Shown: positions 34,096 to 44,393 of the stretch, one piece after another
Numbering within the stretch: position 1 is the stretch's first letter
Layout: each line of letters opens with the position of its first letter
NCBI GenBank assembly: GCA_918026815.1
Contig: CAKJVC010000027.1
Location: forward strand, 1 to 64,000
Direction: 5' to 3'
DNA from: Chalara sp. BL73
Taxonomy: Eukaryota > Ascomycota > Leotiomycetes > Helotiales
Length of the DNA stretch: 64,000 bases
The notes under the pieces: generated by a model
Database searches by the model: none
Seen by the model: the letters and a program-made list of their open reading frames with translations, nothing else
What the model was told of the DNA's origin: nothing
Translations under genes and position numbers: made by a program

Positions 34096-35363
34096 CAGGC
34101 CCAAACAAATCAATGTGGAGCTTTCGTCGATTACCCATGCACGTAAAATGGGGCTCGATGCCGCTCTAAGCAAATCTCTAGTATTTTGTATAGCCTCCTT
34201 CTGCTAGAATCACTGCAATACATCTATCGCCCATTCCTTTAATAAGGTCCTGAATTGTAGCCTGTGTAATAGAATCCCAAGCTTCTTGAACCACCTTTTT
34301 CAGCCTGTTATATGAAGAATGAACCTCCGGATATTTCTTTTGAATATAGTCCTTCATTTCATCCCAAATAGTCTCAATAGGGTTCAAATCAGGAGAGTTT
34401 GCAGGCCACGCTATAGGCTTGATTCCTATAGCTTCTAACACAGAAGTTGTAAACTTAGAAGCGTGGCCTTTTGCGTTATCTTGCTGAAAACTCAATTCTG
34501 GATATTGCTGTAATATCTCTTGTACAAGAGGTACTACAATACCAGAATAAGATCCTTCATTAATTGTTTCCCAATCTTTTTCCCAAAACAACCCTTTATG
34601 ACGCCCGTATTTTCCTGATATTGAACCCCAAAACATCCATCCTATTTTGCGTTGATATCGAGCTTCGACACAGTCAGGATGATACACTTCAGACTCTCCA
34701 ACAAGCCTTGTAACAAATATTTTTGTATGCTTTCCAGGATTAACCCAAGTTTCGTCAGTCCATAATACACTGTTCCATTGTTCATCGGTCCAAAAAAGGT
34801 GTTCCCAGGCCCAAGATAATCGATCTTGTTTGTGTTTGTCTGTTAAAGGTGGTTTGCTTCTTGCACATCGTCGTACGTAGCCTTCTTTTTTGAACGCACT
34901 TCGAATTGCTTTAATTCCACAATCCCATTGTAATAAAGCTGGTATATCAGACCAAGCTGCTCGTCTATTTGTTTTAGAAGCTGTAACCCATTCGATTAAG
35001 CGTTTGCGTTGTGGCGTATTTAATAAAAGCTTCCGGCCGGTTTTGTGCTTTTGAGGTGTTAATCGATTAGCAAGAGCGTACTGTATTTGATTAAGAGAAT
35101 AGCCTGTTTGCAAAGCAATTTGAGCTTGCGTATACTTAGCATCGTGATACAAAGTGTGTATGCGTAAACGGTCATCGCGTGTACAGGTTTTGCGAGAGGG
35201 TGTCTTGGGAGTTGGTACGTAGTATGTTTGCTCCATGTTGAATGATTGAAAAACAGTGCAAAAGCAGCGTTCGAAGCATTATATAGTCATTGGTTGATCC
35301 AGAATCTTCGACAAGTGGGGCCCATTGGTGCACGGCCTTGCCACATTGATTTGTTTGGGCCTG
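34096..35363. mobile_element. Tc1/mariner element, apparently complete
   Basis: TIRs of 23 bp: caggcccaaacaaatcaatg at the left and its inverse cattgatttgtttgggcctg at the right, with TA duplications (34094-34095, 35364-35365). The interior is one open transposase. The target was a palindrome: actt cg TA cg aagt reads across the site once the element is removed. Length 1268 bp, normal for Tc1. It interrupts the GT2 relic. Confidence 0.93.
34178..35236 (-). CDS. Tc1-like DD34E transposase, intact
   Basis: 352 aa. The N-terminal paired HTH region (RDDRLRIHTLYHDAKYTQAQ; RKRLIEWVTASKTNRRAAWS) ends at about residue 120. The catalytic domain has Asp in SVLWTDETWVNPG, Asp in LSFQQDNAKGHAS and Glu in NSPDLNPIETIWDEMK; 34 residues separate the last two, a DD34E spacing. 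C-terminal GDRCIAVILAEGGYTKY is typical. No stops. With matched TIRs and TA duplication it could be active. The host gene had decayed before or after insertion; order not determinable from this. Confidence 0.95.
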   Translation of the reverse strand: MEQTYYVPTPKTPSRKTCTRDDRLRIHTLYHDAKYTQAQIALQTGYSLNQIQYALANRLTPQKHKTGRKLLLNTPQRKRLIEWVTASKTNRRAAWSDIPALLQWDCGIKAIRSAFKKEGYVRRCARSKPPLTDKHKQDRLSWAWEHLFWTDEQWNSVLWTDETWVNPGKHTKIFVTRLVGESEVYHPDCVEARYQRKIGWMFWGSISGKYGRHKGLFWEKDWETINEGSYSGIVVPLVQEILQQYPELSFQQDNAKGHASKFTTSVLEAIGIKPIAWPANSPDLNPIETIWDEMKDYIQKKYPEVHSSYNRLKKVVQEAWDSITQATIQDLIKGMGDRCIAVILAEGGYTKY

Positions 35364-36051
35364 TACGAAGTAGTGTTTGGGTTGATGATGCCAAGGACGG
35401 TGGAAGATACGATTGCACCGACCACGAAGAGGACGTAGAGGAGATGCATGTAGAGATCGCAGTCCCAGAACAAGACTTTGAGGCGGCGGAACAAGGGTGC
35501 GCGGGTCTTGGGGTTACGCTCTTTGAGCTCCGATTTGGATTGATCCGGAAGAGGAGAAGGCCATTGCTTTTCCGCCAAGCCAGGAAGACAGCATAAAAGA
35601 ACGGACGATAGTCATGACATGGTAGGGATCCATCCACAACTGTGTGCCTGTGTCTCGTTGTGCAAGGCAGTACCGGGAGGGGGGATAGGTGATCCATTCG
35701 TTTACGCGTAAGCATAAGGGAGGTGAAGCAAAGACGGATTTTCCAGCGGAGTTGAGCGTACGAGGAGTAAGCAACGAGTTGACCGCCTGAGATGAGCACA
35801 ATAGGGATGGTGAGAAGAGCAACAAGGAAAATTATTTCGAAAATGCGTCGATGGCAAAAACGAATGCCGAGAGGCGGGAGAAGAATCCCATTCCTTGTAC
35901 TAGGTCGCCATAGATACAAAATTTGAGTTTGACGGCTGTTTGGAGCGTGCCGAGCGTCCAGCGAGTACGTTACTTGAGATGCCCGGTGAAGGTATCGGGA
36001 ACTATGCCGTATTGAAGAGCCTTATGACAGAATGCGGTTTTCCATCCGAAG

Positions 36052-36159
36052 CAGTGTAGTAAGAAAAAATCAAAATAATCAATTATAATTAATTATGATT
36101 ATGATTATGATTATGATTATGAGTCTCGTAAATTGATTATAATTGATTTTCCTACACTG
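36052..36159. mobile_element. hAT-type MITE (108 bp) with 8-bp duplication
   Basis: Inverted ends cagtgtag and ctacactg, extended by AT-rich caattataatt symmetry, enclose an (atgatt)n tract. Exact 8-bp direct repeats ATCCGAAG flank it (36044-36051 and 36160-36167), the hAT signature. Removing it restores the GT2 reading LLLGFGWKTAFC. Confidence 0.9.
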
Positions 36160-36215
36160 ATCCGAAGCCAAGAAGAAGGGAAGAGATGAACATGTCCTCA
36201 GCGAGAGATCAATGA

Positions 36216-37011
36216 GCCATCCTCTAATTGATTAACAATAATGTAGACAAGGGTTTAATATATGAACCTAAGGTTCAGGTGAATACAGCTCATAGTGCCA
36301 AGTGTTGTAAGCAAAATTGGTGAAATTAGATAGAGACAGACTACTAAGAGACGGAAGATAGGAAAACTAGGTATGTTTTAAACTGCAACGGCAGCATTCT
36401 AAAGTAAACTACGTTTTACTATAGCCAAGAGGTTTTACAAGCAGCTTTAAACAGATAAGTTTCCGGTGAGTAGCTTTTAAACGTTTTTGCTATTTCGCTG
36501 GGTTCCAACTATAGAATTCTTATCTCTAAGCAGCTGTTTGCTTTACACAGATTTATACTGTAGCTTATAAATTCGACACCGACTTTATGTTGTGTAACAA
36601 TCAACTCGAGACCATTGGTTGAACGAGGTCAGTGTCAAATTGATCTCCTCCCTCAGCAACGAATACAGAATCATACTACACCACCAAATCCTTGCTTGGA
36701 ACAAAATCATAACTGAACCAACCGTCAACAGAGCTATTCCCATTCCCTCACCGAACTAGTCTCATGCTCGGAACCGTGGAGTACTATGTGAAATGCTGGG
36801 TTTAGTTCTATGAGCTCTGTGGCCGACAATGTAAAGCTAGTTGATGTGCCCATGTACTCCTTCTGCTCTTTATATACGCCTGTCTCCACCAATACGGTTA
36901 TTGATTCCGCTTCTGCCAGAGCGTTAGAGGCAAAGTCAAGTAGTTACCAAATGGCGAAGATGGCAACGATCAGAAAACATGTGGTCCCTGACGGAGACCT
37001 CAGCTGCCACT
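36216..37011. other. AT-rich intergenic region
   Basis: No gene seen. The upstream part of the GT2 gene is absent here. The plus ORF 36810-37100 is weak. Confidence 0.4.
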
Positions 37012-37536
37012 CTATCTTGGTATTAATCCATCATCCAGGGTCGGCCAGAAGGAGTTGGAGAGGCTTGATAGCTCAAATAGCGGGTCGCCTACGGAACTAG
37101 CCTCCGAAGCAGTAGCAAGTATGGAGGCTGCCTGCCTCCACCTTAGCTCTGCCTCCTCGCTTTTCATACGCTCTGTCTTCTCCCTTTTCATATGCTCTAC
37201 CTCATCCCCTATAATATGTTCTTTCTCTTCCGCCTCATCCAGCTGATCCAAGAAGCGAATACCACGATTTATCAATTCGTCGCGCCGCTGCCTGAGAATG
37301 GCACGTTGTATGCGAAGATCAAGGATTTTCTTCACCGCCTCCTCTTCCTCTTTTTCCAATTCCGCTTGCTGCTTATCCAAGGCCGTCCACTCGCTCTTGC
37401 GAGGGACGTGTCGTTCCCAGGCATCGAGCATGCTGACATAAGAACACTTATGGTGGACGTATTCAGCACATCGGGAAGACTTTTTGGATGCCATGGCACA
37501 GCACTGACACTCCTTCGCACAAAAAGAACAGTGCAT
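37012..37536 (-). CDS. Cys-rich N-terminus plus coiled-coil protein
   Basis: 174 aa. The N-terminus CSFCAKECQCCAMASKKSSR and CAEYVHHKCS has closely spaced cysteines suggesting metal binding. A long charged coiled coil follows (residues about 50-135, KQQAELEKEEEEAVKKILDL, RREELIN-like heptads). This layout matches uncharacterised, often repeated fungal ORFs annotated as zinc-binding/coiled-coil proteins. Function unknown. The ORF is complete, but no introns or neighbours help confirm it. It may be part of a repeat family. Confidence 0.5.
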   Translation of the reverse strand: MHCSFCAKECQCCAMASKKSSRCAEYVHHKCSYVSMLDAWERHVPRKSEWTALDKQQAELEKEEEEAVKKILDLRIQRAILRQRRDELINRGIRFLDQLDEAEEKEHIIGDEVEHMKREKTERMKSEEAELRWRQAASILATASEASSVGDPLFELSSLSNSFWPTLDDGLIPR

Positions 37537-37949
37537 CGTCTTGGAGCCCGAAGGCTTATATGCTAAGAGTCGGGGAATTTTGTTAGATTTTAAGAAGTAA
37601 TGGTGAAAGGATGAACAAGCCTGTACTTCATAGCGAATATCTCCTCCCCCAATTTTAGGTTGGGTGTCACGCTAGCGCAGAAAGGGTATAGCGCATAATG
37701 TGAGCGTTAACCCCCAGAACATGATGATGCAGCATGCTGATGCGCAAACATTCATCAAACACTACGTTCTTTCCAGAGTCGGGTCGCAGTTGATTTAGAC
37801 TATCCCCAAGAGCTCACGCAGGAATGTTTATTCAACTTCCGCCACACTTCTCTCCTCCGATTTCCCACTATCTCCCCTTCCGCCCGCTAGCTCTCCTTTG
37901 CCGCCATCGCTCCGCAGCGAAGACTCTCACCTATTAGCACCGTCCCCAC
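37537..37949. other. intergenic, no gene seen
   Basis: Contains a CT-rich plus-strand stretch (37840-37930) consistent with promoter or leader of the neighbouring decayed hydrolase. Confidence 0.35.
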
Positions 37950-38833
37950 ACGTCTAAAAGGAGACTCCCAATCCTGTTCATCCACGGCATCGGCTTCGGA
38001 CTCTATCCATACGTGAATTTCTTAGCCGAGTTAAATGTGGAAGATGAGGTGGATGGGTCAGATGGAGAACTTCGAATTATCGCGGTGGAGATTATGCCTG
38101 TGAGCTTCAGGATTACGGGCGAAGCGTTGCGGAAAGACGAGATGTGCCAGAAGATTCATCATATATTGAAGGCGCATGAATGGGAGAAGTTTGTGTTGGT
38201 GTCACATACGTGGGGATTCCCTCTCAGCTTTCTCTATCTGTGTCTTCACCTTATGAGTACTGATATTAATAATATATGAAGATACGGAAGCGTGGTGTCT
38301 ACGCATCTCCTAAATTCACCACATATCGCACAGAAAGTTGGTCTGATTCTATTTGTCGACGCGGTGTCTTTCCTGCTGCATCTCCCAGATGTGGCATACA
38401 ATCTTGTAAGGTCTTTCCTATCCCCCAATAAATCCCAGCTAATCTACCACTCACTTTAGATCTCCCGTAAGTCAATCTACGCCAACAAACACCAACTGTA
38501 CTACTTTACCTCCAAAGACATGGAGTCTCGCACACGCCCTCTCGACACTTCTTCTGGAGCGAGAACATTCTGTGGAAGGACGACATCCGGTGCCGACGTG
38601 TAACTGTGGTGCTGGGTGGGAAAGATCTCATCGTTGACACGGAAGTTGTTGAGACGTATCTGACAGGTGGGGATAATGGAGTCGGGAGGCGGGAAGCTGG
38701 AAGGAGGGAGTATGGAAGGGGGATGAGTTGGATGTGCTGTGGTTTCGAGATTGGATCATGCGCAGGTGTTCGATAAGAAGAGGACGAGAGGGAGGTTGGT
38801 AGATATTGTTAGGAGGTATTGTACTCGGGAATA
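37950..38833 (+). pseudogene. alpha/beta hydrolase pseudogene
   Basis: LPILFIHGIGFGLYPYVNFL (oxyanion loop HGIG) and IIAVEIMPVSFRITGEALRK read open, followed by FVLVSHT. A GT..AG intron (about 38208-38281) joins to YGSVVSTHLLNSPHIAQKVG and LILFVDAVSFLLHLPDVAYN; the elbow reads SHTYGS with Thr where the family usually has the nucleophile Ser. After a second intron the frame breaks at FTSKDM, resumes in another frame with RHFFWSENILWKDDIRCRRV and TVVLGGKDLIVDTEVVETYL, and shifts again before LDHAQVFDKKRTRGRLVDIV (stop at about 38833). At least two frameshifts. Family members are fungal serine hydrolases of unknown substrate. Confidence 0.75.
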
Positions 38834-40023
38834 ACTGTAGAAATTGTGTGTTTACGATGGCTGCAGGTCGATAAAAGATCGACAGGCGTAATGCGTCAAT
38901 TCAGGTCTATCTTGTGGCGTGTTCATACTATGCTCACACTATGTCCCCGCGGATGGGGAGCATGGTCTGTGGACCTCATTGCCTCTATCGGCGGAGCCGG
39001 GCTATCACCACTAGCCGTGGCTTTTTGTAGCCCATAGATCGATCCTGGGGGCAGTTCAAACAGAGACGCTATCAAGGCCTTCTAAGCTACCACATGATGC
39101 AACAGAACGAGTATTACAGACCTTATCACGAGCTTGATAACGATGTCTGGTTTATTGAGTCTATTGGCGCCAGAACGATACATGCATCATCTTGAATGCC
39201 GGCAGAGATCTTGCTGCTGCTCCCCTACTCTAACAGCCACTCCCCAGAATCAAATTCCCTGCACTCATCCAAATCCATCGGCATAACTAGTCCCGCACTT
39301 TCAAACGGCAATAATCTTAGCAATTGTGGTTATACTCGCGGAAATTCATGCGTCCCGCAATTGCTGCTGGCTCGGCCAGATCTGCCCGATATTGCTGCAC
39401 CTTCTTTTTGATGTCGGACTCTTGCCAACTCCCCATGTAGTTGGTTGGACGTCCTAGAGGTAGGAACATGAATTGTATGCTCGAAGTCCCTAGACTTGCT
39501 CTTATTTTTGTAGCTCGTGGGATAGTATTTCCCCATCAAGATTGATGGGATGCACTTCGGCGTGTAGAGGAGACTCCAGCTCTGGCATTCCTGAGCTGAA
39601 GGGGGTGCTGCTTTCGACGTCGTGGTGGAAAGGATGCGGTTTATGTGTGCGCTGAATATCCTCATGGAAGGAAAGTAGCCGCTGTAAATGTATAGAATCT
39701 GTCAGTCAAGGAATACAACCTGACATTGGTTTCAGGGCTCGAAAGCTGCGAGAAATAAATAATGGGCTGAAAACCAACCCTGCAAGGGCTCCCTCCCCTT
39801 GCGGAAAGAGGCACTAAATGGGTACAACGCCAAATTCTTTCCCGCCCAAGCCACAGCATCAGCCTCAGTTCACCTACTAACCTGATGCCAGATTTGGAGC
39901 TGTGAACAACCACATACATAAATGGCCCTCCTAATTCACGGCTCGCAACTGCCTATGAACGGTAAGTTGCATTTCGTTTTCTGCCGAAGCCTATAGCGCT
40001 AGTCCAACATCCACCCTTTTATC
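38834..40023. other. intergenic, weak ORFs only
   Basis: Minus ORFs at 39919-39662 and 39665-39330 are adjacent and could be exons of something, but no motif is visible. The remainder shows nothing. Confidence 0.35.
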
Positions 40024-40613
40024 ATGACTGCCCTTACCGAAGCACAACTATTCTTCCACAGCAACACGACTGCTGTGCCGGCTGAGATTACTTCGCAGAT
40101 CTTGAATCATATCGTTGCAGATGCTCGACCACTACCGCTTGGGGGTGGTGTCACGACACGTACCACCCACCACGCCGTAGCGTCAGTATCACAGACTCTT
40201 CGTTCGATATACCTCGGCCACCCTTACTCAACTTCTACGAAACGCAAAGTGGCTGCACCGATCAAAGTCAGTATTGGCGAGGTCCTCGAATTCAGCGACC
40301 TAAGAACCCTAGCAGCCTTTTTCGAGGACGGTGCTGGTCGAGATGCTAAAACTCTACTCAACATTCGGTTTCTCAGTATATCACATCTTGACGACTATTC
40401 TGCCACAGGCTGAGGAAGATGGACTACCAGCTATGCATACGAAGCTTTTGAGTACCTTTACAAACATTGGGATTTGATGCCAGTATCTTGGCTTCGACTC
40501 TGCCTCCCTCTCATACGCGATATCCTCCGTCGATGACCCTGGGTTATGGAGCCTATTGAAGCTTCGTAACATTCAGACCATCCGCAAGCCTGTAGATGAC
40601 TTCATCAGGATAT
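40024..40613 (+). pseudogene. F-box-like protein pseudogene
   Basis: The ORF 40024-40413 reads TAVPAEITSQILNHIVADAR, an F-box-like start, then SIGEVLEFSDLRTLAAFFED and LLNIRFLSISHLDDYSATG before a stop. The next frame gives SYAYEAFEYLYKHWDLMPVS and WLRLCLPLIRDI, then a further shift to SSVDDPGLWSLLKLRNIQTI ending at about 40613. The order matches a family of short fungal F-box-like proteins, here with two frameshifts. F-box proteins recruit substrates to SCF ubiquitin ligases; no target can be inferred. Confidence 0.6.
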
Positions 40614-40992
40614 GAGAATAGCACATCGCAAGCTGACACTCAATTAAAGTACCTTAGTTGAGTCTTGAAAGACCGTATGCGATATCTCGCGTACGACCCG
40701 CGAAATATGAATCAGGATCGTTCGCTGCGCGAGTCGACTCACATCGCCCTGCAGCTAGCCTCACCTAACAAGTGTTCCCTCCATCTGGACGGGATGATAA
40801 GAGTTTGTCGCATGGTAGCGATACTGATAAGTGTGGACAGGGGCCATAGTCCTCTAGAATCTAACTGTGATAGATACCTTCAACCCTCCTTCAAACAATC
40901 TCTGCCACATGACTTGCGACTAGGCTGGTAAGAATGAGAGCTTTGATACAGCTGACAGATTATGATGAAGCATCACAAGTGTCGAGTGGCCT
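40614..40992. other. intergenic, no gene seen
   Basis: Between the F-box-like relic and the 3' end of the SAM/HMG regulator. Short plus ORF 40665-40931 without motif. Confidence 0.35.
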
Positions 40993-43528
40993 TCATGTGC
41001 CGATTTCAAGCCAAGTAGATATCCGCTGCAGAACCAAGTAATATCGCTGAAATTGTCCCTCGCCTATAGCGCAATGTTTGAAGACGTCCAATGTTTGCAA
41101 GAGACTCTGGTTGCTTCGACCCAGCCAATTATGACAGGTGGCGTCATTGCAAGCCAGTATCTGACGTTGCCAGATGATGCCGAACACGCAGGCCAGAGAT
41201 GATGTGAACAGTACCCTTCCAGGAAGCAATACATGGGCTGCATGTGAAGAGGTGCTGAAGTACGCTGTGCACAGATCAATCAATTGGAAAGCTGAAGACA
41301 AGCTTATGCTGTTATTATTTACTTAATGCGAGCACTGCTGGGAAGGTAATCACCATTCATAAGCGCTACGCTCAATTTCTTCTACCGAAGATGTAGGCTG
41401 GCATGTACCTGATGCAACTTGCTGAAGAGATGGGCACTTTAGGAGGTTCATCGTTCCAAGGTATAGTGAATGGATGTGTAACTGAGATGATTAGTGGTAG
41501 GTCAACCACGAGTTCTCATGATCTCACAAGTTCAGATCTGTGTGCATCGGTGGCTTCGGAGAAGGTATTTTTCCATTGTTCCACACGTCCTGTTCCAGAG
41601 ATTAAGGGAAGTGATAGTTCGCACGGAAGGTAATGTAACCATGCCTCGAGCTCTTGTTTAAATAGGTTTGATCTCCAGATCGGCATATTGTTAGTATGGC
41701 CAAGTTCTTGCTGAATGCGCCCTAGTATATCGGAAAGCGAGCTAAAAGCGACTGTCGCTAATGTCGACTGGGCAATACGCTCGTTATAGTTCGTGTTCTG
41801 GTAGTGGTCAGTTATTCATGGATACTAAATCTTGAACCCCGGCTTACTAAATTGATCGACAGAGCCTCCCAGGTGCGCAAACTCATTTCATTTACACTAG
41901 AGCCAAGGGACGATATCCTTAAGTTGTGGTCAAATTAGAATGGGAAAATGTAACTTGGGAGTGGCAATACCGCTGCAGTGTCTTCATAGTGTCCCATATA
42001 TTCAACCACTCAGCATTTAAACAGCCATTAGGCTCAGTACATCTTCCTGCGACTCTGTGAAAGCCATTAGCTTCGCCAATACGCATAGCAGCATCTACCG
42101 TGGTTAGTATATCTCCCAAGAGACACAGGTATTTTTACTTAAGTAATGATTCGAGGTTGCTGGCCATTGATTCATGTAATACATGCTGACAAGTGCTAAT
42201 ATCTGCATCACAGCCGGTTTCCGATCCCAGTCTTGTTCATCTAGATATCGTCGACTACTCTCGTACCACATCACCGCCATATCTGCTGTGCCTGTAGGAC
42301 AAGTTTGGCAGCCTAGAGCAAGACAAATACAGACCAAGGCCATGGTTAGCTTTGGTGTTCCTACTTTTGCATCGAGGGCAGAATTTAAATATTTCCATAG
42401 GTCGGTTGGATTGACAAGGTAGTAGATAGTATTTATATTTTGTAAAAACCGCTTCATCGTCGTCTGGGTCATTGCCCTTGTCTGGACACCGAAAGGTTCG
42501 ATAGTCCTAACATAAAGGTTATTCGAGAGTGTCGACAGCTGCAAAGCAGATGGTAGAAGATCGTTATAGCTGAGGTATATTAGTGGAAAACTTGGATTCG
42601 TAGCTTGCTCTTGTGATATAATTTCTTTAATTATTTCTATAAATGGCACATTTAGGTTTGTATTGGTGCTTCCAAATAACACTGAGGGAGAATCAGCGCT
42701 ACACAGTAACGATGTGTCTGCTGAGTTGAATGTTCGAGCTGTTGAAGCCTAGTATGTCTTTTGTGTCAATACTGTATCTCAGAGACATCATAGTGAAAGG
42801 TAACATACCGAAGAGACAGAGTAGCGATATGCAAGCTCGTGGTTAGTCTGTAGAGAAGGCGTTAGGCTTTCTTCGGTTTTGCTAATGCCATCTCTCGCAG
42901 ACGTATCGCTTCCGCCCCACAAAAAAGAGCATTTTAGCAAAGCACTGCTAGGATTCCCTGTTTGCGGCCTGGATTTTTGGTTGTCGCGATAGGTCCGGTA
43001 CTCTTCGGTTTGGTGATATTGGGCCAGGGCAGATTCGTATGCTGTCTTTTGCGCAGCAGCATTTTGAACCCAGACTCCTTTTACTTTGCATGAAAGATGA
43101 GACCATCGATATCCAAGAAGTTTGGCAATCTCAACGAATGGAAGGTTAGCTATGTCGGGATCCTGGCGCATGAATTTGATGTAAGCTACATAAGCAGTAT
43201 CTGGTTTTATGGGGGCATGAGGATCTGGCGCGGAACGCCGCCTATACTTTCTCTTTGATTGCGATTGTGCTGGGCTGCTCACATCATCTTGCTTGGTCGT
43301 GTCTACCGTAGCTGGTGCAACGACCAGCGGCTCTTCGGCAGCTTGACCAAGACGACGAGCAACTTCTCGCTGCAGCCTCCGTCTGTGGCCTAGCTTGACC
43401 CCAAGTGCTGCAAAATCCTCTTCACTGACGTCAACGAAGTAGTCCAATGAATCAAAGCCATACTCGATGAACCGGTTATAGTACTCCTGGAGGCCGAGAT
43501 CATTCAGGGTAGCCTGTAACTGGGACAT
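40993..43528 (-). CDS. SAM + HMG-box + fungal MHR-like transcription factor (seven exons)
   Basis: Exons 43528-42809, 42748-42139, 42094-41971, 41917-41848, 41797-41528, 41481-41354, 41308-40993 (2238 nt, 745 aa). Every join keeps frame with GT..AG, and intron 2 has a perfect TACTAAC branch. Residues 1-65 are a SAM domain (LNDLGLQEYYNRFIEYGFDS; DVSEEDFAALGVKLGHRRRL). Residues about 95-190 are an HMG box (DPHAPIKPDTAYVAYIKFMR; FVEIAKLLGYRWSHL; ALAQYHQTEEYRTY). The rest resembles a fungal middle-homology region (AAMRIGEANGFHRVAGRC; RIAQSTLATVAFSSLSDILG; LIDLCTAYFSTSSHAAHVLL). There is no Zn2Cys6. Probable nuclear DNA-binding regulator. SAM-HMG fungal proteins are known; the full function is unknown. 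Late exons are less certain. Confidence 0.75.
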
Positions 43529-44393
43529 TCATGCGGTTGTTGCATCGAAAGAATGGGTGCCAGCAGAGCTCTACTGAACAAACACTATTCGAGTTTCGTG
43601 GTCCCTCTATTAGATGAAGACCAGGAGGATGGATAGGTAGGGGATCGGGCTTGCAATGTCTGAGTGCAAGACTGAGATTAGCGACTCCAACACACTGGAC
43701 CAGTCAGCGGTTGTCAATATCAAAGATGCTCTAAATTCGAGGACTGGACAAGACAGAAAGTGAGTAAAGTTTTTGACAATTGGCTACCATCCAAAATTAT
43801 CTTCCTTTCACCAACAAGTGAGCACTTGGCAACCTAGTGATTCGATCGCGGAGCCGGCCAGAGGTCCTTAAGATCGCGGAGTCTGCTCCTAGATCGCGGA
43901 ATCGGACATCATCCCCGTCCGGATCGATAAGCGAAGTATGGTAAAGTTAAAAAGATCAAACCCTAAGCCAGAACTCAGAAGATTTGCATACTTGCGACTT
44001 GTTGTCATTCGTATACCTTCTCAGCCAAATTTTATTATACGCCAGCCAGTGGCACGAGAGCCTGCGGTGTCCGCCGATTCTCGCGATCTCTCCACATTTG
44101 TTTGTCCTTATCAACGGATGAAACTCGGTAAGCCTCTCATCGAATTGTCTTCAGCTTAGGTCTATCCTGATGTTGCGCATCTTGGCACCAAAGTTCACTA
44201 GAACTCGTCCCAATGATGATGATCACTTCTGGATCAATCGCCTCCGAAGAGTTTTTTAATGTGTATGTAGGTAGGTGTGCGCCCGACGCTCGTGGCCGGC
44301 GCCACCTTCATTGTCAAGTATATTCGGTAATCAAAAGGCGCATCTTCGCTAACGTTCTATTGGGGGGTGGCATAATGTGAAAGTACTGCATTC
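43529..44393. promoter_or_regulatory. upstream region of the SAM/HMG gene with GATCGCGGA repeats
   Basis: Holds the promoter of the SAM/HMG gene and the 3' flank of the next regulator. Three copies of gatcgcgga lie at 43844-43852, 43872-43880 and 43892-43900, 316-372 bp upstream of the ATG. CGG-containing repeats are candidate sites for zinc-cluster regulators; this is inference. A plus ORF 43938-44159 has no motif. Confidence 0.4.

Larger units (their letters stand above)
34024..36215 (-). pseudogene. processive GT2 polysaccharide synthase (Cps1-like) fragment, disrupted
   Basis: With insertions removed, reading right to left: LAEDMFISSLLLGFGWKTAF (36215 on), HKALQYGIVPDTFTGHLK, a TAA at 35970-35972 exactly where the conserved Gln of the QxxRW motif belongs (HLK*RTRW), then TLGTLQTAVKLKFCIYGDLV. 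A second stop lies in DAFSK*FSL, then LWMDPYHVMTIVRSFMLSSW and WLGGKAMAFSSSGSIQ. A frameshift precedes SELKERNPKTRAPLFRRLKV and membrane segment LYMHLLYVLFVVGAIVSSTV. GIINPNTTSY is split by a Tc1 element. The N-terminal UDP-sugar-binding half is missing. The family makes cell-surface glycans at the plasma membrane. Non-functional. Confidence 0.8.

Noticed and set aside
41919..42119. SAM/HMG factor ending prematurely at 41919
   Set aside because: Introns with branch sites join further exons in frame, giving a 745-aa protein with family-like segments.
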